Notes: generated from the letters alone by a model not told the origin. Positions 6,938-15,840 are shown, counted from the stretch's first letter. The stretch is DNA of 64,000 nucleotides from Myxococcales bacterium (GCA_003170275.1 PNAM01000012.1:34215-98214), one strand, 5' to 3'. Numbers and translations are program-made.

Positions 6938-8334
6938 CCGCGCTGCTGCTCCTGCTCGCCGTCGCTGCGCCCGCGCTGGCGGCCGAGCCGGTGTGGACCT
7001 ACGAGGTCGCGGTCGCGCCGGGCGGCGGCGAGCTGGCCGTCGACGCCACGCTCGCGGCCGGCGCCGGTTCGGAGCTGAGCGTCGACGACGGCGCGGAGCC
7101 GTTCGTGCGCGACGTGCAGCTCGAGCAGGCGGGCGAGTGGAAACCGGTCAAGCCGCGCGGCACCTCGTGGTTCGTCGCCGCCTGCGCACGCGGCTGCCGG
7201 CTGCGCTATCGCTTCGAGCTACGCCGCGCCGCCGACGCGCTCGGCACCGAGGTCGCCATGCGCCTCGGCGAAGCGATCGAGGCGCCGCCCGAGAGCTGGC
7301 TCTTACACCCGATCAACAGCGCGCAACGCGGCACCTTCCGCTTTCACGTGACCACCCCGCCCGGCCAGTCGTTCGCCTCGGGCGTGCACCTGTGGCCCGG
7401 CGCGGCCGGAACCTATCAAGCCGACGTCCTCGATCTCCCCGACGCGCCCTACTCCGTCTTCGGTGCGCTGCGCATCGAGCGCCTGCAGAGCCATGGCGGG
7501 CAGCTCGAGCTCGCCTTCGTGCCGCTCAAGCGCGCGCTCACCGACGATCAGGTGCGCGACTGGATCCGCTCGGCCGCCGACGCGGTGGGCAGCTACTACC
7601 AACGCTTTCCGATCGAGCGCGTGCTGATCATCGTCGCCGCGCAGTCGGGACAGGACAGCCACGGCCGCACGCTCGGCAACGGCGGCGCGACGATCTTGTT
7701 CTACGTCGGCGAGGAGCGCACCCACGCCGAGCTCGGGCAAGACTGGGTGCTGGTGCACGAGCTGACGCACCTGGCGTTCCCGTCGATGCCGCGCGGGCTC
7801 ACCTGGATCGAAGAGGGCCTGGCCACCTACGTCGAGCCGCTCGAGCGCGTGCGCCTGGGCCAGCTCGCGCCCGAGGTCTTGTGGGGCGAGCTGGTGAGCG
7901 GGCTGCCCAAGGGCCTGCCCGCGTCGGGCGATCGCGGCCTCGATCGCACCCACACCTGGGGGCGCATCTACTGGGGCGGCGCGCTGTTCTGCTTCCTCGC
8001 CGATCTCGAGCTGCGCGAGAAGTCGGGCAACCGCAAGTCGCTCGACGACGCGCTGCGCGGCATCGTCGCGCAAGGCGGCAACATCAGCGTGCGCTGGACG
8101 CTCGACGAGGCGCTCGCCGCCGGGGATCGCGCCACCGGCCTGCCGGTGCTGGTGCCGCTGCACAAAAAGATGGGCTCGGCGCCGATGGAGGTGGATCTGG
8201 ACGCGGCCTTTCGCCGGCTCGGCGTGCGCGTCGAAGGCGGGCACGTGCGCTTCGACGACTCGGCGCCGCTGGCGAACCTCCGCCGCTCGATTACCACCGG
8301 CACCACCGGCACCACCGGCACGCCCGCGCGCTGA
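6808..8334 (+). CDS. Secreted HELTH-motif zinc metalloprotease (M61-like)
   Basis: Predicted exported metallopeptidase of up to 508 aa. The zinc motif HELTH follows DWVLV, and a downstream Glu in TWIEEGLATYVE provides the likely third ligand, a gluzincin arrangement close to M61 glycyl aminopeptidase-like proteins. A beta-rich N-terminal domain precedes it. The only in-frame ATG (6808) gives an unlikely Arg-rich leader inside the selenoprotein gene. A CTG at 6934 overlaps that gene's TGA and would put a clean signal peptide (TALLLLLAVAAPALAA) at the very N terminus, so a CTG start is possible. The C terminus ends in TTG triplet repeats from a 9-bp microsatellite near 8292-8320. Confidence 0.82.
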   Translation: MGRGVRLSARHALGEQAAGAGVLRPDGGAGSRRAAHPATGRALTALLLLLAVAAPALAAEPVWTYEVAVAPGGGELAVDATLAAGAGSELSVDDGAEPFVRDVQLEQAGEWKPVKPRGTSWFVAACARGCRLRYRFELRRAADALGTEVAMRLGEAIEAPPESWLLHPINSAQRGTFRFHVTTPPGQSFASGVHLWPGAAGTYQADVLDLPDAPYSVFGALRIERLQSHGGQLELAFVPLKRALTDDQVRDWIRSAADAVGSYYQRFPIERVLIIVAAQSGQDSHGRTLGNGGATILFYVGEERTHAELGQDWVLVHELTHLAFPSMPRGLTWIEEGLATYVEPLERVRLGQLAPEVLWGELVSGLPKGLPASGDRGLDRTHTWGRIYWGGALFCFLADLELREKSGNRKSLDDALRGIVAQGGNISVRWTLDEALAAGDRATGLPVLVPLHKKMGSAPMEVDLDAAFRRLGVRVEGGHVRFDDSAPLANLRRSITTGTTGTTGTPAR

Positions 8335-8342
8335 ACCGATGC

Positions 8343-8348
8343 TACGAT
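8343..8348 (+). promoter_or_regulatory. -10 box TACGAT deciding the start at 8356
   Basis: TACGAT overlaps an upstream ATG (8347) and lies 7 nt before the ATG at 8356. If it is the -10 box, the first ATG is not transcribed and 8356 is the true start. Confidence 0.45.
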
Positions 8349-8355
8349 GCGCGTC

Positions 8356-8751
8356 ATGCTGCGAATCGACGGGCTGTGCGACGCGCCGGGCGAGCTCGAC
8401 TGGCGCGCGCTCGATGCGCTGTGCGACGGCGAAGCGTGCGTCGACCACACCGAGCGGCTGAGCGCCAAGGTGCGCGGCGAAGGCGTGCGGCTCTCCTCCG
8501 TGATCGCGCGCGCCCGCCCGCGAGCGAACGCGACGCACGTGCTGGTGCACGACGACGGCAAGTACTTCGCCTGCCTGTCGATCGCCGACGCCGCCACCGC
8601 CGTGCTCGCCCATCGCGCAGACGGCCAGCCGCTCCCCGATCAATCCGGCGGCCCGATCCGCCTGCTCGTCCCGCAGAGCGACAACGCCTGCCTGTCCGTC
8701 AAGCGCGTCACCCGCCTCGAGCTCGTCGACCACGCCGAGCCGCTAGGCTAG
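8356..8751 (+). CDS. Small protein with molybdopterin-binding oxidoreductase fold
   Basis: 131 aa, probably cytoplasmic. The pattern GVRLSSVIARA, HVLVHDDGKYFACLSIADA, HRADGQPLPDQSGGPIRLLVP and SVKRVTRLEL closely follows the sulfite oxidase-like molybdopterin-binding domain (Oxidored_molyb): the substrate strand, the nG.PLp segment, the hG.PlRL segment and the final v..iel strand. It is much shorter than full sulfite oxidases, so it is either a minimal domain or a non-catalytic relative. It overlaps the stop of the convergent sigma factor gene by 4 bp. Confidence 0.7.
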   Translation: MLRIDGLCDAPGELDWRALDALCDGEACVDHTERLSAKVRGEGVRLSSVIARARPRANATHVLVHDDGKYFACLSIADAATAVLAHRADGQPLPDQSGGPIRLLVPQSDNACLSVKRVTRLELVDHAEPLG

Positions 8752-9431
8752 GCGGCGGCGGATTCGAGGGTGGCGACGATACGCGCCAGCTTCTCGCGGA
8801 TCTTGAACTTGCGGCTGTAGATGGTGTTGGTGGTGACGCCCAGCGTCCTCGCCAGCTCCTCCGGCGAGCGCTCCGCGTGGAACACCTCGTAGACGAACGA
8901 CCGCTCATCCGACGATAGCCGCCCGAGCGCGGCGCGCGCCAGCTCGGCCTGCTCCGAAGCCTCGATCGCGTCGCTCGGCGCGTCGCCGATCTGCGCGACC
9001 GAGACGTACTCTTCCATCACGCTGTCGAGCGGCATCGCTTCTGCCTGGCGCGAGCGCAGGTGGTCGATGGTGGTGTTGGTGGCGACCAGCCCGATGAAGC
9101 TGGCGATGCGGAACCCGCGCTGCGCGTCGTACTGGCGCAGCTTCTTCATGTCGTCGCGCAGGAGCGTGACCCACACGTCGTTGACCAGGTCGTCGAGGTC
9201 CTCGGCGGAGAACACCGCGCCGTAGCGGCGCAGCACCTTGAGCACGCAGCTCGTGATCAGGCGCTCATAGCGCCGCACAAACTCGCCCCAGCGCGCCTGA
9301 CGCTCCACCACCGCAGACACGGTCAGGAGCGACTGCAGCAGCTCCGTCTCCTCGACCGCGTTTCCCTTGCGCGCCTGCATGAGCTTGGTCTCCATCCTGG
9401 TCGTCTCCATGATTTTCTTTGCGCCCCACAT
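8748..9431 (-). CDS. RNA polymerase sigma factor, ECF-type
   Basis: 227-aa sigma-70-family protein. Region 2 is visible as EDLDDLVNDVWVTLLR followed by FRIASFIGLVATNTTIDHLRSR, and region 4 as LSSDERSFVYEVFHAERSPEELARTLGVTTNTIYSRKFKIREKL. It would direct RNA polymerase to a dedicated promoter set. No anti-sigma gene lies next to it; its upstream neighbour is the caspase-like gene on the same strand, 91 bp away. ATGs at codons 8 and 13 are alternative starts. It might be the last gene of the sigma/anti-sigma/caspase operon or have its own promoter in the AT-richer gap. Confidence 0.9.
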   Translation of the reverse strand: MWGAKKIMETTRMETKLMQARKGNAVEETELLQSLLTVSAVVERQARWGEFVRRYERLITSCVLKVLRRYGAVFSAEDLDDLVNDVWVTLLRDDMKKLRQYDAQRGFRIASFIGLVATNTTIDHLRSRQAEAMPLDSVMEEYVSVAQIGDAPSDAIEASEQAELARAALGRLSSDERSFVYEVFHAERSPEELARTLGVTTNTIYSRKFKIREKLARIVATLESAAA

Positions 9432-9522
9432 CTGACCTCACATACGCACTACCCCCCCTCGACTGTTATCTTTTGTTTGCGGCTGATGAGCTACAGAGTA
9501 ACTGCGGAGAAACGTGGGGGAA

Positions 9523-11343
9523 TTAGAGGCGGAGCTGAAGCTGGAGCGCGAGAAATCCGGTGGCCTGCGTGGAAGAAGAGGCCACATCGGGGTAGATGCC
9601 GTCGACCGCGAGGCCGCCACGAGCGAAGACCCAAAGGCTCGAAATTACGTTGAATCCGATGCCGCCGGCGGCCTCCAGGCGCAGCCCCTTGCCTTCCGTC
9701 CCGTCGACCCGGCTCGAGCCGAGCTGGACCGTTCCGGACATCAGCTGCCAGCCGATCGCGGCATCCAGGCGCAGCGCCAGCCAGGGCAGGACCGAAGCCT
9801 CGAACCCCAGCACGCCCATCAGCGCGAACCGGGTAAGCTCTTGATTCTTGGTCGGATCGACATCGCCGAGCGAGCTGTGCCCGACCTGCGCCGCCACCCC
9901 GAGATCGAACCAGCGCCCGAGCCGATGCGCGTAGCGAACGTCCACGCCGTGGCTCAGCCCCACGTTGCCGGCCGGCGATCCGGACAATAGATAGGCGGCC
10001 GCCAGCCGGTCCGCGCCGGCGGTCGAGCGCGCCTCTCTGACCACGAACACGTCCGCGCCGCCTTCCACCGGGATGTCGCCCGAGGTGGCCACGAACCCGT
10101 CGTAGAAGCCGCGCCCGAAGGGCACCTTGTACAGGTCCTGCCGGAAGGTCTGATCGAGCGAGCCGCGCGATGCGATCGCGCGCGGATGCCACGACATCTC
10201 GGCGATCTCGACGCGCCGCCGTCCCGGCGTGCGCACCTCGATCTCCTCGCTCTCGTCGACCAGATCGCCCCTGATCGAAGCGGACCGGCGCACGTAGTAA
10301 CCGCGCTTGCCCGACACCAGCACGTCGAAGGTCGCGCCCGCCTCCTTGTTGAGATCGGCGTAGCGCACGCCGCGGTCGTCCTCGATGTTGAAGCGGCCCG
10401 ACAGCTCGGGTGCGAAGTGGAGAAAGCGCGTCATCCGTCCGTCGCCCTGCGCCGCCCGCAGATCGACCAGCGCGCGGTGGCGGTCGAGCGCCGGCGGCCG
10501 CGAGAACACGTCCACGCGCGCCTCGGGGTTCTTGACCCGCGCGTTGGCCGCCGCGAGGAACGCGCGCAGCTCGGAGTACTCGATCCTTCCATCGCCGTTG
10601 ACGTCGGCCGCGCCCGAGAGCGCCGAGCGCAGCTCGTGCGACAAGATGCCGCCCCGGTAGCGCGACCACTCGTGGGTCTCTTGATCGCCCGAGGTCGCCA
10701 CGATCACGCCCGCGCGCGGGTAGCGCTCGAGCTGCTCCTCCTCGAGGAACGCCTTGACCTGCGCGTCGGAGCGGTCGTGCGCCGGATCCACCCGGTCGTC
10801 CAGCCACTTCTTGCCGCCGCGCGAGTTGACCATGAAGTAGCTCTTGCACGCGTCGATGATCACGTGGACGAACTTGGCCTTCGACGGCGCGATCACGTCG
10901 CGATACAGGTCGGCGCGGGTCAGCCTGGCGTCGTGCAGGTTGATGTAGCCCTGGCCGCTGGCGTCGACGTCGCCGTGACCCGCATAGACGAAGAACAGCT
11001 CCGGCTCGTCGCCGCGCTGGACGTCTTCGGCCATCAGCTTGTTGTAGGTATCGAGCCGGTCGAGGATGGCCGCGTGCTCGGGCACCTCCGCGTGGCGCGC
11101 GCCGTCGGGGTGCAGCCGCGCGGTCTCGTCGTCGAGGACCACGAACAGCGAGGCCTTGTCGGCATACAGCGAGAGCAGCTCCCAGTTCTTGACCCCGTCG
11201 TCATCTGCGTACTGCAGCGGCTTGACGCCCGGGTCGAGGCTGCGATTCTGCGCGATGACCACCACGTAGGTGCGTGTTCTCGCTTGCGCCATTGCGGGCG
11301 CAAATGCACAAATGAGTCCGACCAATCCAGCCCAAACCTTCAT
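9523..11343 (-). CDS. Secreted caspase-like protease with EF-hand and C-terminal beta-barrel-like domain
   Basis: 606-aa exported protein (signal peptide to about AMAQA). The peptidase C14-like domain covers about 25-265. His123 in YAGHGD and Cys166 in IIDACKS form the catalytic dyad of the caspase/metacaspase fold. An EF-hand loop DVNGDGRIEYSE follows near 247-258, so calcium may control activity. After a beta-sandwich-like middle region, the last 170 or so residues are alternating aromatic/hydrophobic strands ending in LQLQLRL, as in outer-membrane barrels. A GTG at 11349 overlaps the anti-sigma stop; the ATG at 11343 was preferred for spacing. It ends a sigma/anti-sigma operon. Confidence 0.85.
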   Translation of the reverse strand: MKVWAGLVGLICAFAPAMAQARTRTYVVVIAQNRSLDPGVKPLQYADDDGVKNWELLSLYADKASLFVVLDDETARLHPDGARHAEVPEHAAILDRLDTYNKLMAEDVQRGDEPELFFVYAGHGDVDASGQGYINLHDARLTRADLYRDVIAPSKAKFVHVIIDACKSYFMVNSRGGKKWLDDRVDPAHDRSDAQVKAFLEEEQLERYPRAGVIVATSGDQETHEWSRYRGGILSHELRSALSGAADVNGDGRIEYSELRAFLAAANARVKNPEARVDVFSRPPALDRHRALVDLRAAQGDGRMTRFLHFAPELSGRFNIEDDRGVRYADLNKEAGATFDVLVSGKRGYYVRRSASIRGDLVDESEEIEVRTPGRRRVEIAEMSWHPRAIASRGSLDQTFRQDLYKVPFGRGFYDGFVATSGDIPVEGGADVFVVREARSTAGADRLAAAYLLSGSPAGNVGLSHGVDVRYAHRLGRWFDLGVAAQVGHSSLGDVDPTKNQELTRFALMGVLGFEASVLPWLALRLDAAIGWQLMSGTVQLGSSRVDGTEGKGLRLEAAGGIGFNVISSLWVFARGGLAVDGIYPDVASSSTQATGFLALQLQLRL

Positions 11344-11345
11344 TT

Positions 11346-12311
11346 TCACATCCCGACGTCGATGAGCAGGCTGCGCTGTAGCACGTCCGACCGCCTGAGG
11401 GGAAGCGTCTCCGCTTCCGTGCTCGTGGTCTTGACGCCGCGCTTGGCCAGATCTTCTCTGGCAGCCTCTACCTCCGATGATTTTATCACCGTGTCGGAAA
11501 ACAGGGCGTAGATCCGGACCGGACCGGGCTGATGGTTCACGATCAATCGCACCGACGGGCCGACCGGGATGTCGACCAGCTGCTCACCGTCGGGGCCGAC
11601 CATCGGCGCCGCGACGCTCTCGCCGGCCATCTTTACTCCCTGGGCTCCCTGGGGGCGCGGCGCGTACCACTTCAAATCGTGCTCTGCATCCATCCCAACC
11701 AAAAACAGTTTCGAGTACTTACCAGTATTCGAAACGGCCAGCTTGAGCTGCCCGGCCCGCTCGCAGCGCGGCGGCGTGGGGCCCTTGGGGTCGAGCGCCT
11801 GCACCTTGTCGCCCGACAGGCAAAAGGCGCGCAGCCCGGCGGTCCGCTCGGTCGGCTTGAGCTCGGGATGGGAGGCGTACAGCTCCACCGGCTCGTCCTT
11901 CTTGGGCCCGCCGCGCGGCTGGAAGGTCTCCTCGACTACGGGCTGAGTCGTGTTCAGGTGGGTCAAGATCGGGATCAGCGCGATCGCCGCCGCGGCCGCC
12001 ACCAGCCCCGTCGCCCAGCGCTGGGTGGGCGCGAACCACTGGAGCAAACGTCCCAGGGCGAAGGCGGGCTCACTCGCGACCGGCGGATCGAGCACCGCCG
12101 AAGCGATGCGCTCGAACTCCGCCGACGAAGGCATCGCCGCCGCGTGCGGGCCGCCGTGCAGCATGCGCTCGGCCAGCACCGCCTTGTTGTAGCGCGCGCG
12201 ACAACCGATGCAGCCTTGCAGGTGCTTGCGCAGCTTCTCCCATTTTTGCGCCGGCAGCTCGTCGAGGACGACCTGGTCGATCAGGCGGCGGAACGTCTCC
12301 TCGTCGCTCAT
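11346..12311 (-). CDS. Membrane anti-sigma factor with zinc finger
   Basis: 321 aa. The N-terminal HLQGCIGCRARYNKA is a zf-HC2-like anti-sigma zinc finger (Cys pair near residues 34 and 37). One transmembrane helix lies at about 101-118 (GLVAAAAAIALIPIL). The periplasmic part (about 125-321) carries a beta domain of DUF4384-like appearance (KLFLVGMDAEHDLKWYAP, PGPVRIYALFSD). It is expected to hold the sigma factor encoded just upstream, with which it overlaps by 4 bp (ATGA), and to release it on an envelope signal. Confidence 0.86.
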   Translation of the reverse strand: MSDEETFRRLIDQVVLDELPAQKWEKLRKHLQGCIGCRARYNKAVLAERMLHGGPHAAAMPSSAEFERIASAVLDPPVASEPAFALGRLLQWFAPTQRWATGLVAAAAAIALIPILTHLNTTQPVVEETFQPRGGPKKDEPVELYASHPELKPTERTAGLRAFCLSGDKVQALDPKGPTPPRCERAGQLKLAVSNTGKYSKLFLVGMDAEHDLKWYAPRPQGAQGVKMAGESVAAPMVGPDGEQLVDIPVGPSVRLIVNHQPGPVRIYALFSDTVIKSSEVEAAREDLAKRGVKTTSTEAETLPLRRSDVLQRSLLIDVGM

Positions 12312-13012
12312 ACGCCCTGCCTCGCGGGCCGCGGGGTGACGCCGTACTCTTCGAGATAGCCCTTGGCGTGCATGTACTTCAAGAACCGCTCGCGCAGCTT
12401 CTTCTCGAGGGTGCGCGCCTGCATGTGCGAGAGCTGGCAGACTTCGCCGGCCTCGACCTGCGTCTTTTGTTCTTCGAATCGCGCACGGAAGAAGTTACGG
12501 TCGCGTTCGTCCAACCTTTCGACGAATCCCTTGTAGAGCGCGGACAACTCCTGGCGCAGGAAGTCGCTCTCGGCGGACGAGCCGTGCGAGCCCTCCGATG
12601 CGATCGGGTTGGCCGGCGCGGCCTCTTCGCCGTCGTGCACCTGCGGTCGATCGCCGCCGCGCTCCGCTTCGATGAACGGGCTCATCGCCACCTCGCGGTT
12701 GCGGAACTCGTCGACGACCAGGTTGCGGGCGATGGCGAACAGGTAGTTGCGATAGGAGTGGAGCCCGTCGTAGCCGACGCGCGCCGATTCCTTGAACGCG
12801 CGGGTGAAGGTCTCCTGGATGGCGTTGTCGAGGTCGAACGGCTGGGCATACCCGACGAAGCGGAGCGTCCGGTCGCGGCTCGCGAAGCTGAATCCGCGCT
12901 GCAAGAAATTTGCGACGTCCGCAACATAATGCCGGTAGACCTCCTCGAGGGCCTTACGCTCACCCTTCTTGAATCGTTCGAGCAGCTCGCGCCGCTCGAT
13001 GAGGAGCGTCAT
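12308..13012 (-). CDS. RNA polymerase sigma factor, ECF-type
   Basis: 234-aa sigma-70-family protein. Region 2 reads PFDLDNAIQETFTRAFKES with YRNYLFAIARNLVVDEFRNRE. Region 4 (about 165-225) is less canonical but contains LDERDRNFFRARFEEQKTQVEAGEVCQLSHMQARTLEKKLRER. It heads a three-gene overlapping operon with the anti-sigma factor and the caspase-like protein. The usual logic is autoregulation, with the last gene among the targets; this is inference. Confidence 0.88.
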   Translation of the reverse strand: MTLLIERRELLERFKKGERKALEEVYRHYVADVANFLQRGFSFASRDRTLRFVGYAQPFDLDNAIQETFTRAFKESARVGYDGLHSYRNYLFAIARNLVVDEFRNREVAMSPFIEAERGGDRPQVHDGEEAAPANPIASEGSHGSSAESDFLRQELSALYKGFVERLDERDRNFFRARFEEQKTQVEAGEVCQLSHMQARTLEKKLRERFLKYMHAKGYLEEYGVTPRPARQGV

Positions 13013-13098
13013 CCCTCAAGCCTCTCTACCCAGATGGACGTCAAAAGTGTTACCGGCGAAGTCAGAATACACGTTTTTCCTATAAATCAGGTAGGTTG

Positions 13099-14367
13099 AT
13101 GTACGTGTGGCCCTTCGCCAACCGCTCCGCTTCGAGTCGGCCGCGCGCCTTTCGTTACGAGCGGTTCGGCGGCATCGTGCACCTCGAGCGACCGCGCGCG
13201 CTGGTATTCGTCGATCGCGATCGCGCCCGCCGGCTCGGCTACGACGACGCGCCAAATTGGTCGGACGACTCGGCCGGTGCGCCCGCCGAAGCGCTGATGG
13301 AGCACGTGCTGTCGGGTCCGCTCGAAGCGCACTTGCAGCTCACCAACCGCTGCAACGCCGGCTGCCAGGGCTGCTACACCGGCGCGACACCCGAAGGCGC
13401 GAAGAACGAGTACGGCGAGAGCGATTGGAAGCGATCGATCGACGCGCTCGCGCGGCGCGGCGTGTTCCACCTGGCACTCGGCGGCGGCGAGTCGGCGATC
13501 TTGCCGTGGCTCGGCGACGTGGCCGCGTATGCGCGCGCGCAGGGACTGGTGCCCAACCTGACCACCAGCGGGCTGTACTCCGACGAGGAGCTCGCGCGGC
13601 TGTGCGGCTGGGCGCCGCTGTTCGGGCAGATCAACGTGAGCATCGACGGCGTCGGGGAAGACTACGCCAAGGTGCGCGGCTTCGATGGCTTTGCGCAGGC
13701 CGACCGCGCGGTGGTCGCGCTGCGGCGCGTGACCCGGCACGTGGGCATCAACTGTGTGGTGACGCGCGCGAGCTTCGATGCGCTCGCGCGCGTGTTCGCG
13801 TACGCGAAGAAACGACGGCTGCGCGAGGTCGAGCTGTTGCGCTTCAAGCCGTCCGGCCGCGGCTCCAAGGTCTACGAGCAGCTGCGCTGCACCGACGCGC
13901 AGCACCGCGCCATGCTGCCGATGGTGCTAGGCCTGGCGCGGCGCCATCGGCTGCGCGTGCGGCTCGACTGCTCGTACACGCCGATGGTGACGCACCACAA
14001 GGTCGATCAGCGGCTGATGCGCTGGCTGGCGATCTACGGCTGCGCGGGCGGTGACCTGCTAGTCGGCGCCAAGGCGTCCGGCGCGCTCACCGCCTGCAGC
14101 TTCGCCGCGCCGGTCGAAGCGAAGGTCGACGAGATCGAGGGCTACTGGGACAGCCCCGACGCCTTCGGCCCGTTCCGTCGCTGGCGGGAAGCGGCCGCCG
14201 AGCCGTGCCGCTCGTGCGAGTACCTGACGCTGTGCCGCGGCGGCTGCCGCGTGGTGAGCGCCCACGTCTCGGGCGACCCGGCCGCGCCCGATCCCGAGTG
14301 CCCGCGCGTCATCGACTGGCGCGCCACCCACGGCACGCCCGCACGCACGCACCTCCCGATCGTCTAG
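13099..14367 (+). CDS. Radical SAM protein with SPASM domain
   Basis: 422 aa. The 4Fe-4S radical SAM motif CNAGCQGC gives Cys85, Cys89 and Cys92, and GGGE near residue 133 is the SAM-binding glycine motif. The C-terminal SPASM region has further Cys clusters (YGCAGG, TACSF, CRSCEYLTLCRGGC, PECPR) that should bind auxiliary clusters. An N-terminal domain of about 70 residues may bind a peptide. Such enzymes modify ribosomal peptides or other proteins. No precursor peptide gene is visible nearby. The ATG follows a TATAAA box at 13081; a TTG one codon upstream is unlikely. Confidence 0.88.
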   Translation: MYVWPFANRSASSRPRAFRYERFGGIVHLERPRALVFVDRDRARRLGYDDAPNWSDDSAGAPAEALMEHVLSGPLEAHLQLTNRCNAGCQGCYTGATPEGAKNEYGESDWKRSIDALARRGVFHLALGGGESAILPWLGDVAAYARAQGLVPNLTTSGLYSDEELARLCGWAPLFGQINVSIDGVGEDYAKVRGFDGFAQADRAVVALRRVTRHVGINCVVTRASFDALARVFAYAKKRRLREVELLRFKPSGRGSKVYEQLRCTDAQHRAMLPMVLGLARRHRLRVRLDCSYTPMVTHHKVDQRLMRWLAIYGCAGGDLLVGAKASGALTACSFAAPVEAKVDEIEGYWDSPDAFGPFRRWREAAAEPCRSCEYLTLCRGGCRVVSAHVSGDPAAPDPECPRVIDWRATHGTPARTHLPIV

Positions 14368-15812
14368 TCGGTGGCGCCCAGATCGGTGGGCTCGCCGGCC
14401 ATGTCGGGGAAGAAGTTGATCATCTTGAACGGGTAGCGCGCTTCGCAATCGGCGAGCTTGGCTTGATCCACCATCGGCGCGGGCAGGAACGGCGGCGTGG
14501 CCAACTGCGCTTTGTTGAAGTCGAACAGATCGAGCAGCGGATCGGCGTTCGCGTCGCGCGCGGTCATCGCCGGCATCTTGAAGCGGCGCTCGATGAACCG
14601 GAGGATCGAGGTGTGATCGGTCACCACGTGCGAGACGTAGTGCGGCTTGGCGTAGGGCGAGACGATGATCAGCGGGACGCGGAATCCGTAGTTGGCAAAG
14701 TCGTAGGGCGTCGCGCCGGCGGCGACCCGGGGCGCGATGTCGTCGGGTGCACAGGCCGTGGGCGACGCGACGTGATCGTACAGCCCCCCGTGCTCATCGA
14801 AGGTGATGATCAGGGCCAGGTGCTTCCACTGCGGGCTCGTGGTCACCGCCGTGACAATCTTGGCCAGATACTCGTCGCCCACCTGCACGTCGCCCGGTGG
14901 GTGGAAGGAGTTGGCGCCGCCCCACATGTCGCGCAGGTTCGGGTCGATGAAGTTGACGTTCGACAGCTTGCCACCGGCGGCGTCGTCGAAGAAGGTCTCT
15001 CCACCCTCGTCCGCACGCGAGACATTGTCGAAATACGTGTTGATGGTGATCGTGTCGGCGAACAAGCCGAGGCCGGGCACGCCTTCGTAGTACACGTGCC
15101 AGCTGATCAGATCCTTGCCGAGCGCGTTGTGATCCTCCATCGCAGTCATGACGTTGGCCCGGTTCCCGGAGGTGAAGATCTCGTCGCCGGTGTTGCCGTA
15201 CGAGGTGGCGGCGCCAAGGAAGTCACGGTTGGGATAGGTCGGGCCGAGGACGGACGCGAAGTGACGATCCGAGGTCGCGTAGGTCGTCGCCAGGCCGTAC
15301 AGGAACGGTAGATCGTTCTGATCGTAGTAGCCGATCGCACGGGTGCCATCGAGCACGCCGTTCTGGAAGCTCTCGTTGGCCTTCACGAACCCGTCGTTCT
15401 TGCCGCCGTCCCACTCGAGGTGCGAGCCATCCCACTCGTGGTTGGTGTCGTCGAAGCAGTACTCGTCGAGATGGAAGCGCTGGATCGGCTTGCCGCTCGA
15501 ATCCGGATTGGAGACGTCGGCCGCCGCCACGTCGACGTCGGGCTGGCCGGCGGCGGGCAACATGCCGAGCACGTGATCGAACGACCGGTTCTCCATCGTG
15601 AAGACCACGATCGTGTCGATCGGGATCTCCGAGCCGAGCGGCGCGTCCTTGGCGATCGTGAGCCCCGGGAGCGCGCCTGCCTTGAACATGCATTGCTCGC
15701 GGGCCTGCGCCGCCTGATCCGCGGTGAGCGTGGAGCGCGGCCCCTGATCCGCGGAGCCGCAGCCCGCAGCGACGGCAAATGTGAACGATAGGTGAACCAG
15801 TCTCGCGCGCAT
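14364..15812 (-). CDS. Phospholipase C/phosphoesterase-family lipoprotein
   Basis: 482 aa with a lipoprotein signal (FAVAAGC, Cys at about 18). The phosphoesterase family (PF04185-type; phospholipase C and acid phosphatase) is recognised by VVFTMENRSFDHVLGML, the SWHVYYEG region, ITFDEHGGLYDHV and the VPLIIVSPYAK strand. It should hydrolyse phosphate esters, perhaps phospholipids, outside the inner membrane. The start at 15812 gives the lipobox; longer frames run into the divergent ppsR gene. It converges on the radical SAM gene with overlapping stop codons. Confidence 0.88.
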   Translation of the reverse strand: MRARLVHLSFTFAVAAGCGSADQGPRSTLTADQAAQAREQCMFKAGALPGLTIAKDAPLGSEIPIDTIVVFTMENRSFDHVLGMLPAAGQPDVDVAAADVSNPDSSGKPIQRFHLDEYCFDDTNHEWDGSHLEWDGGKNDGFVKANESFQNGVLDGTRAIGYYDQNDLPFLYGLATTYATSDRHFASVLGPTYPNRDFLGAATSYGNTGDEIFTSGNRANVMTAMEDHNALGKDLISWHVYYEGVPGLGLFADTITINTYFDNVSRADEGGETFFDDAAGGKLSNVNFIDPNLRDMWGGANSFHPPGDVQVGDEYLAKIVTAVTTSPQWKHLALIITFDEHGGLYDHVASPTACAPDDIAPRVAAGATPYDFANYGFRVPLIIVSPYAKPHYVSHVVTDHTSILRFIERRFKMPAMTARDANADPLLDLFDFNKAQLATPPFLPAPMVDQAKLADCEARYPFKMINFFPDMAGEPTDLGATD

Positions 15813-15834
15813 GGTTGAGCCTAGCACGATGGAG

Positions 15835-15840
15835 TAAAGT
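15835..15840 (+). promoter_or_regulatory. -10 box TAAAGT of ppsR
   Basis: TAAAGT lies 9 nt before the GTG at 15850, within the 37-bp gap shared with the divergent phosphoesterase gene. Confidence 0.4.
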
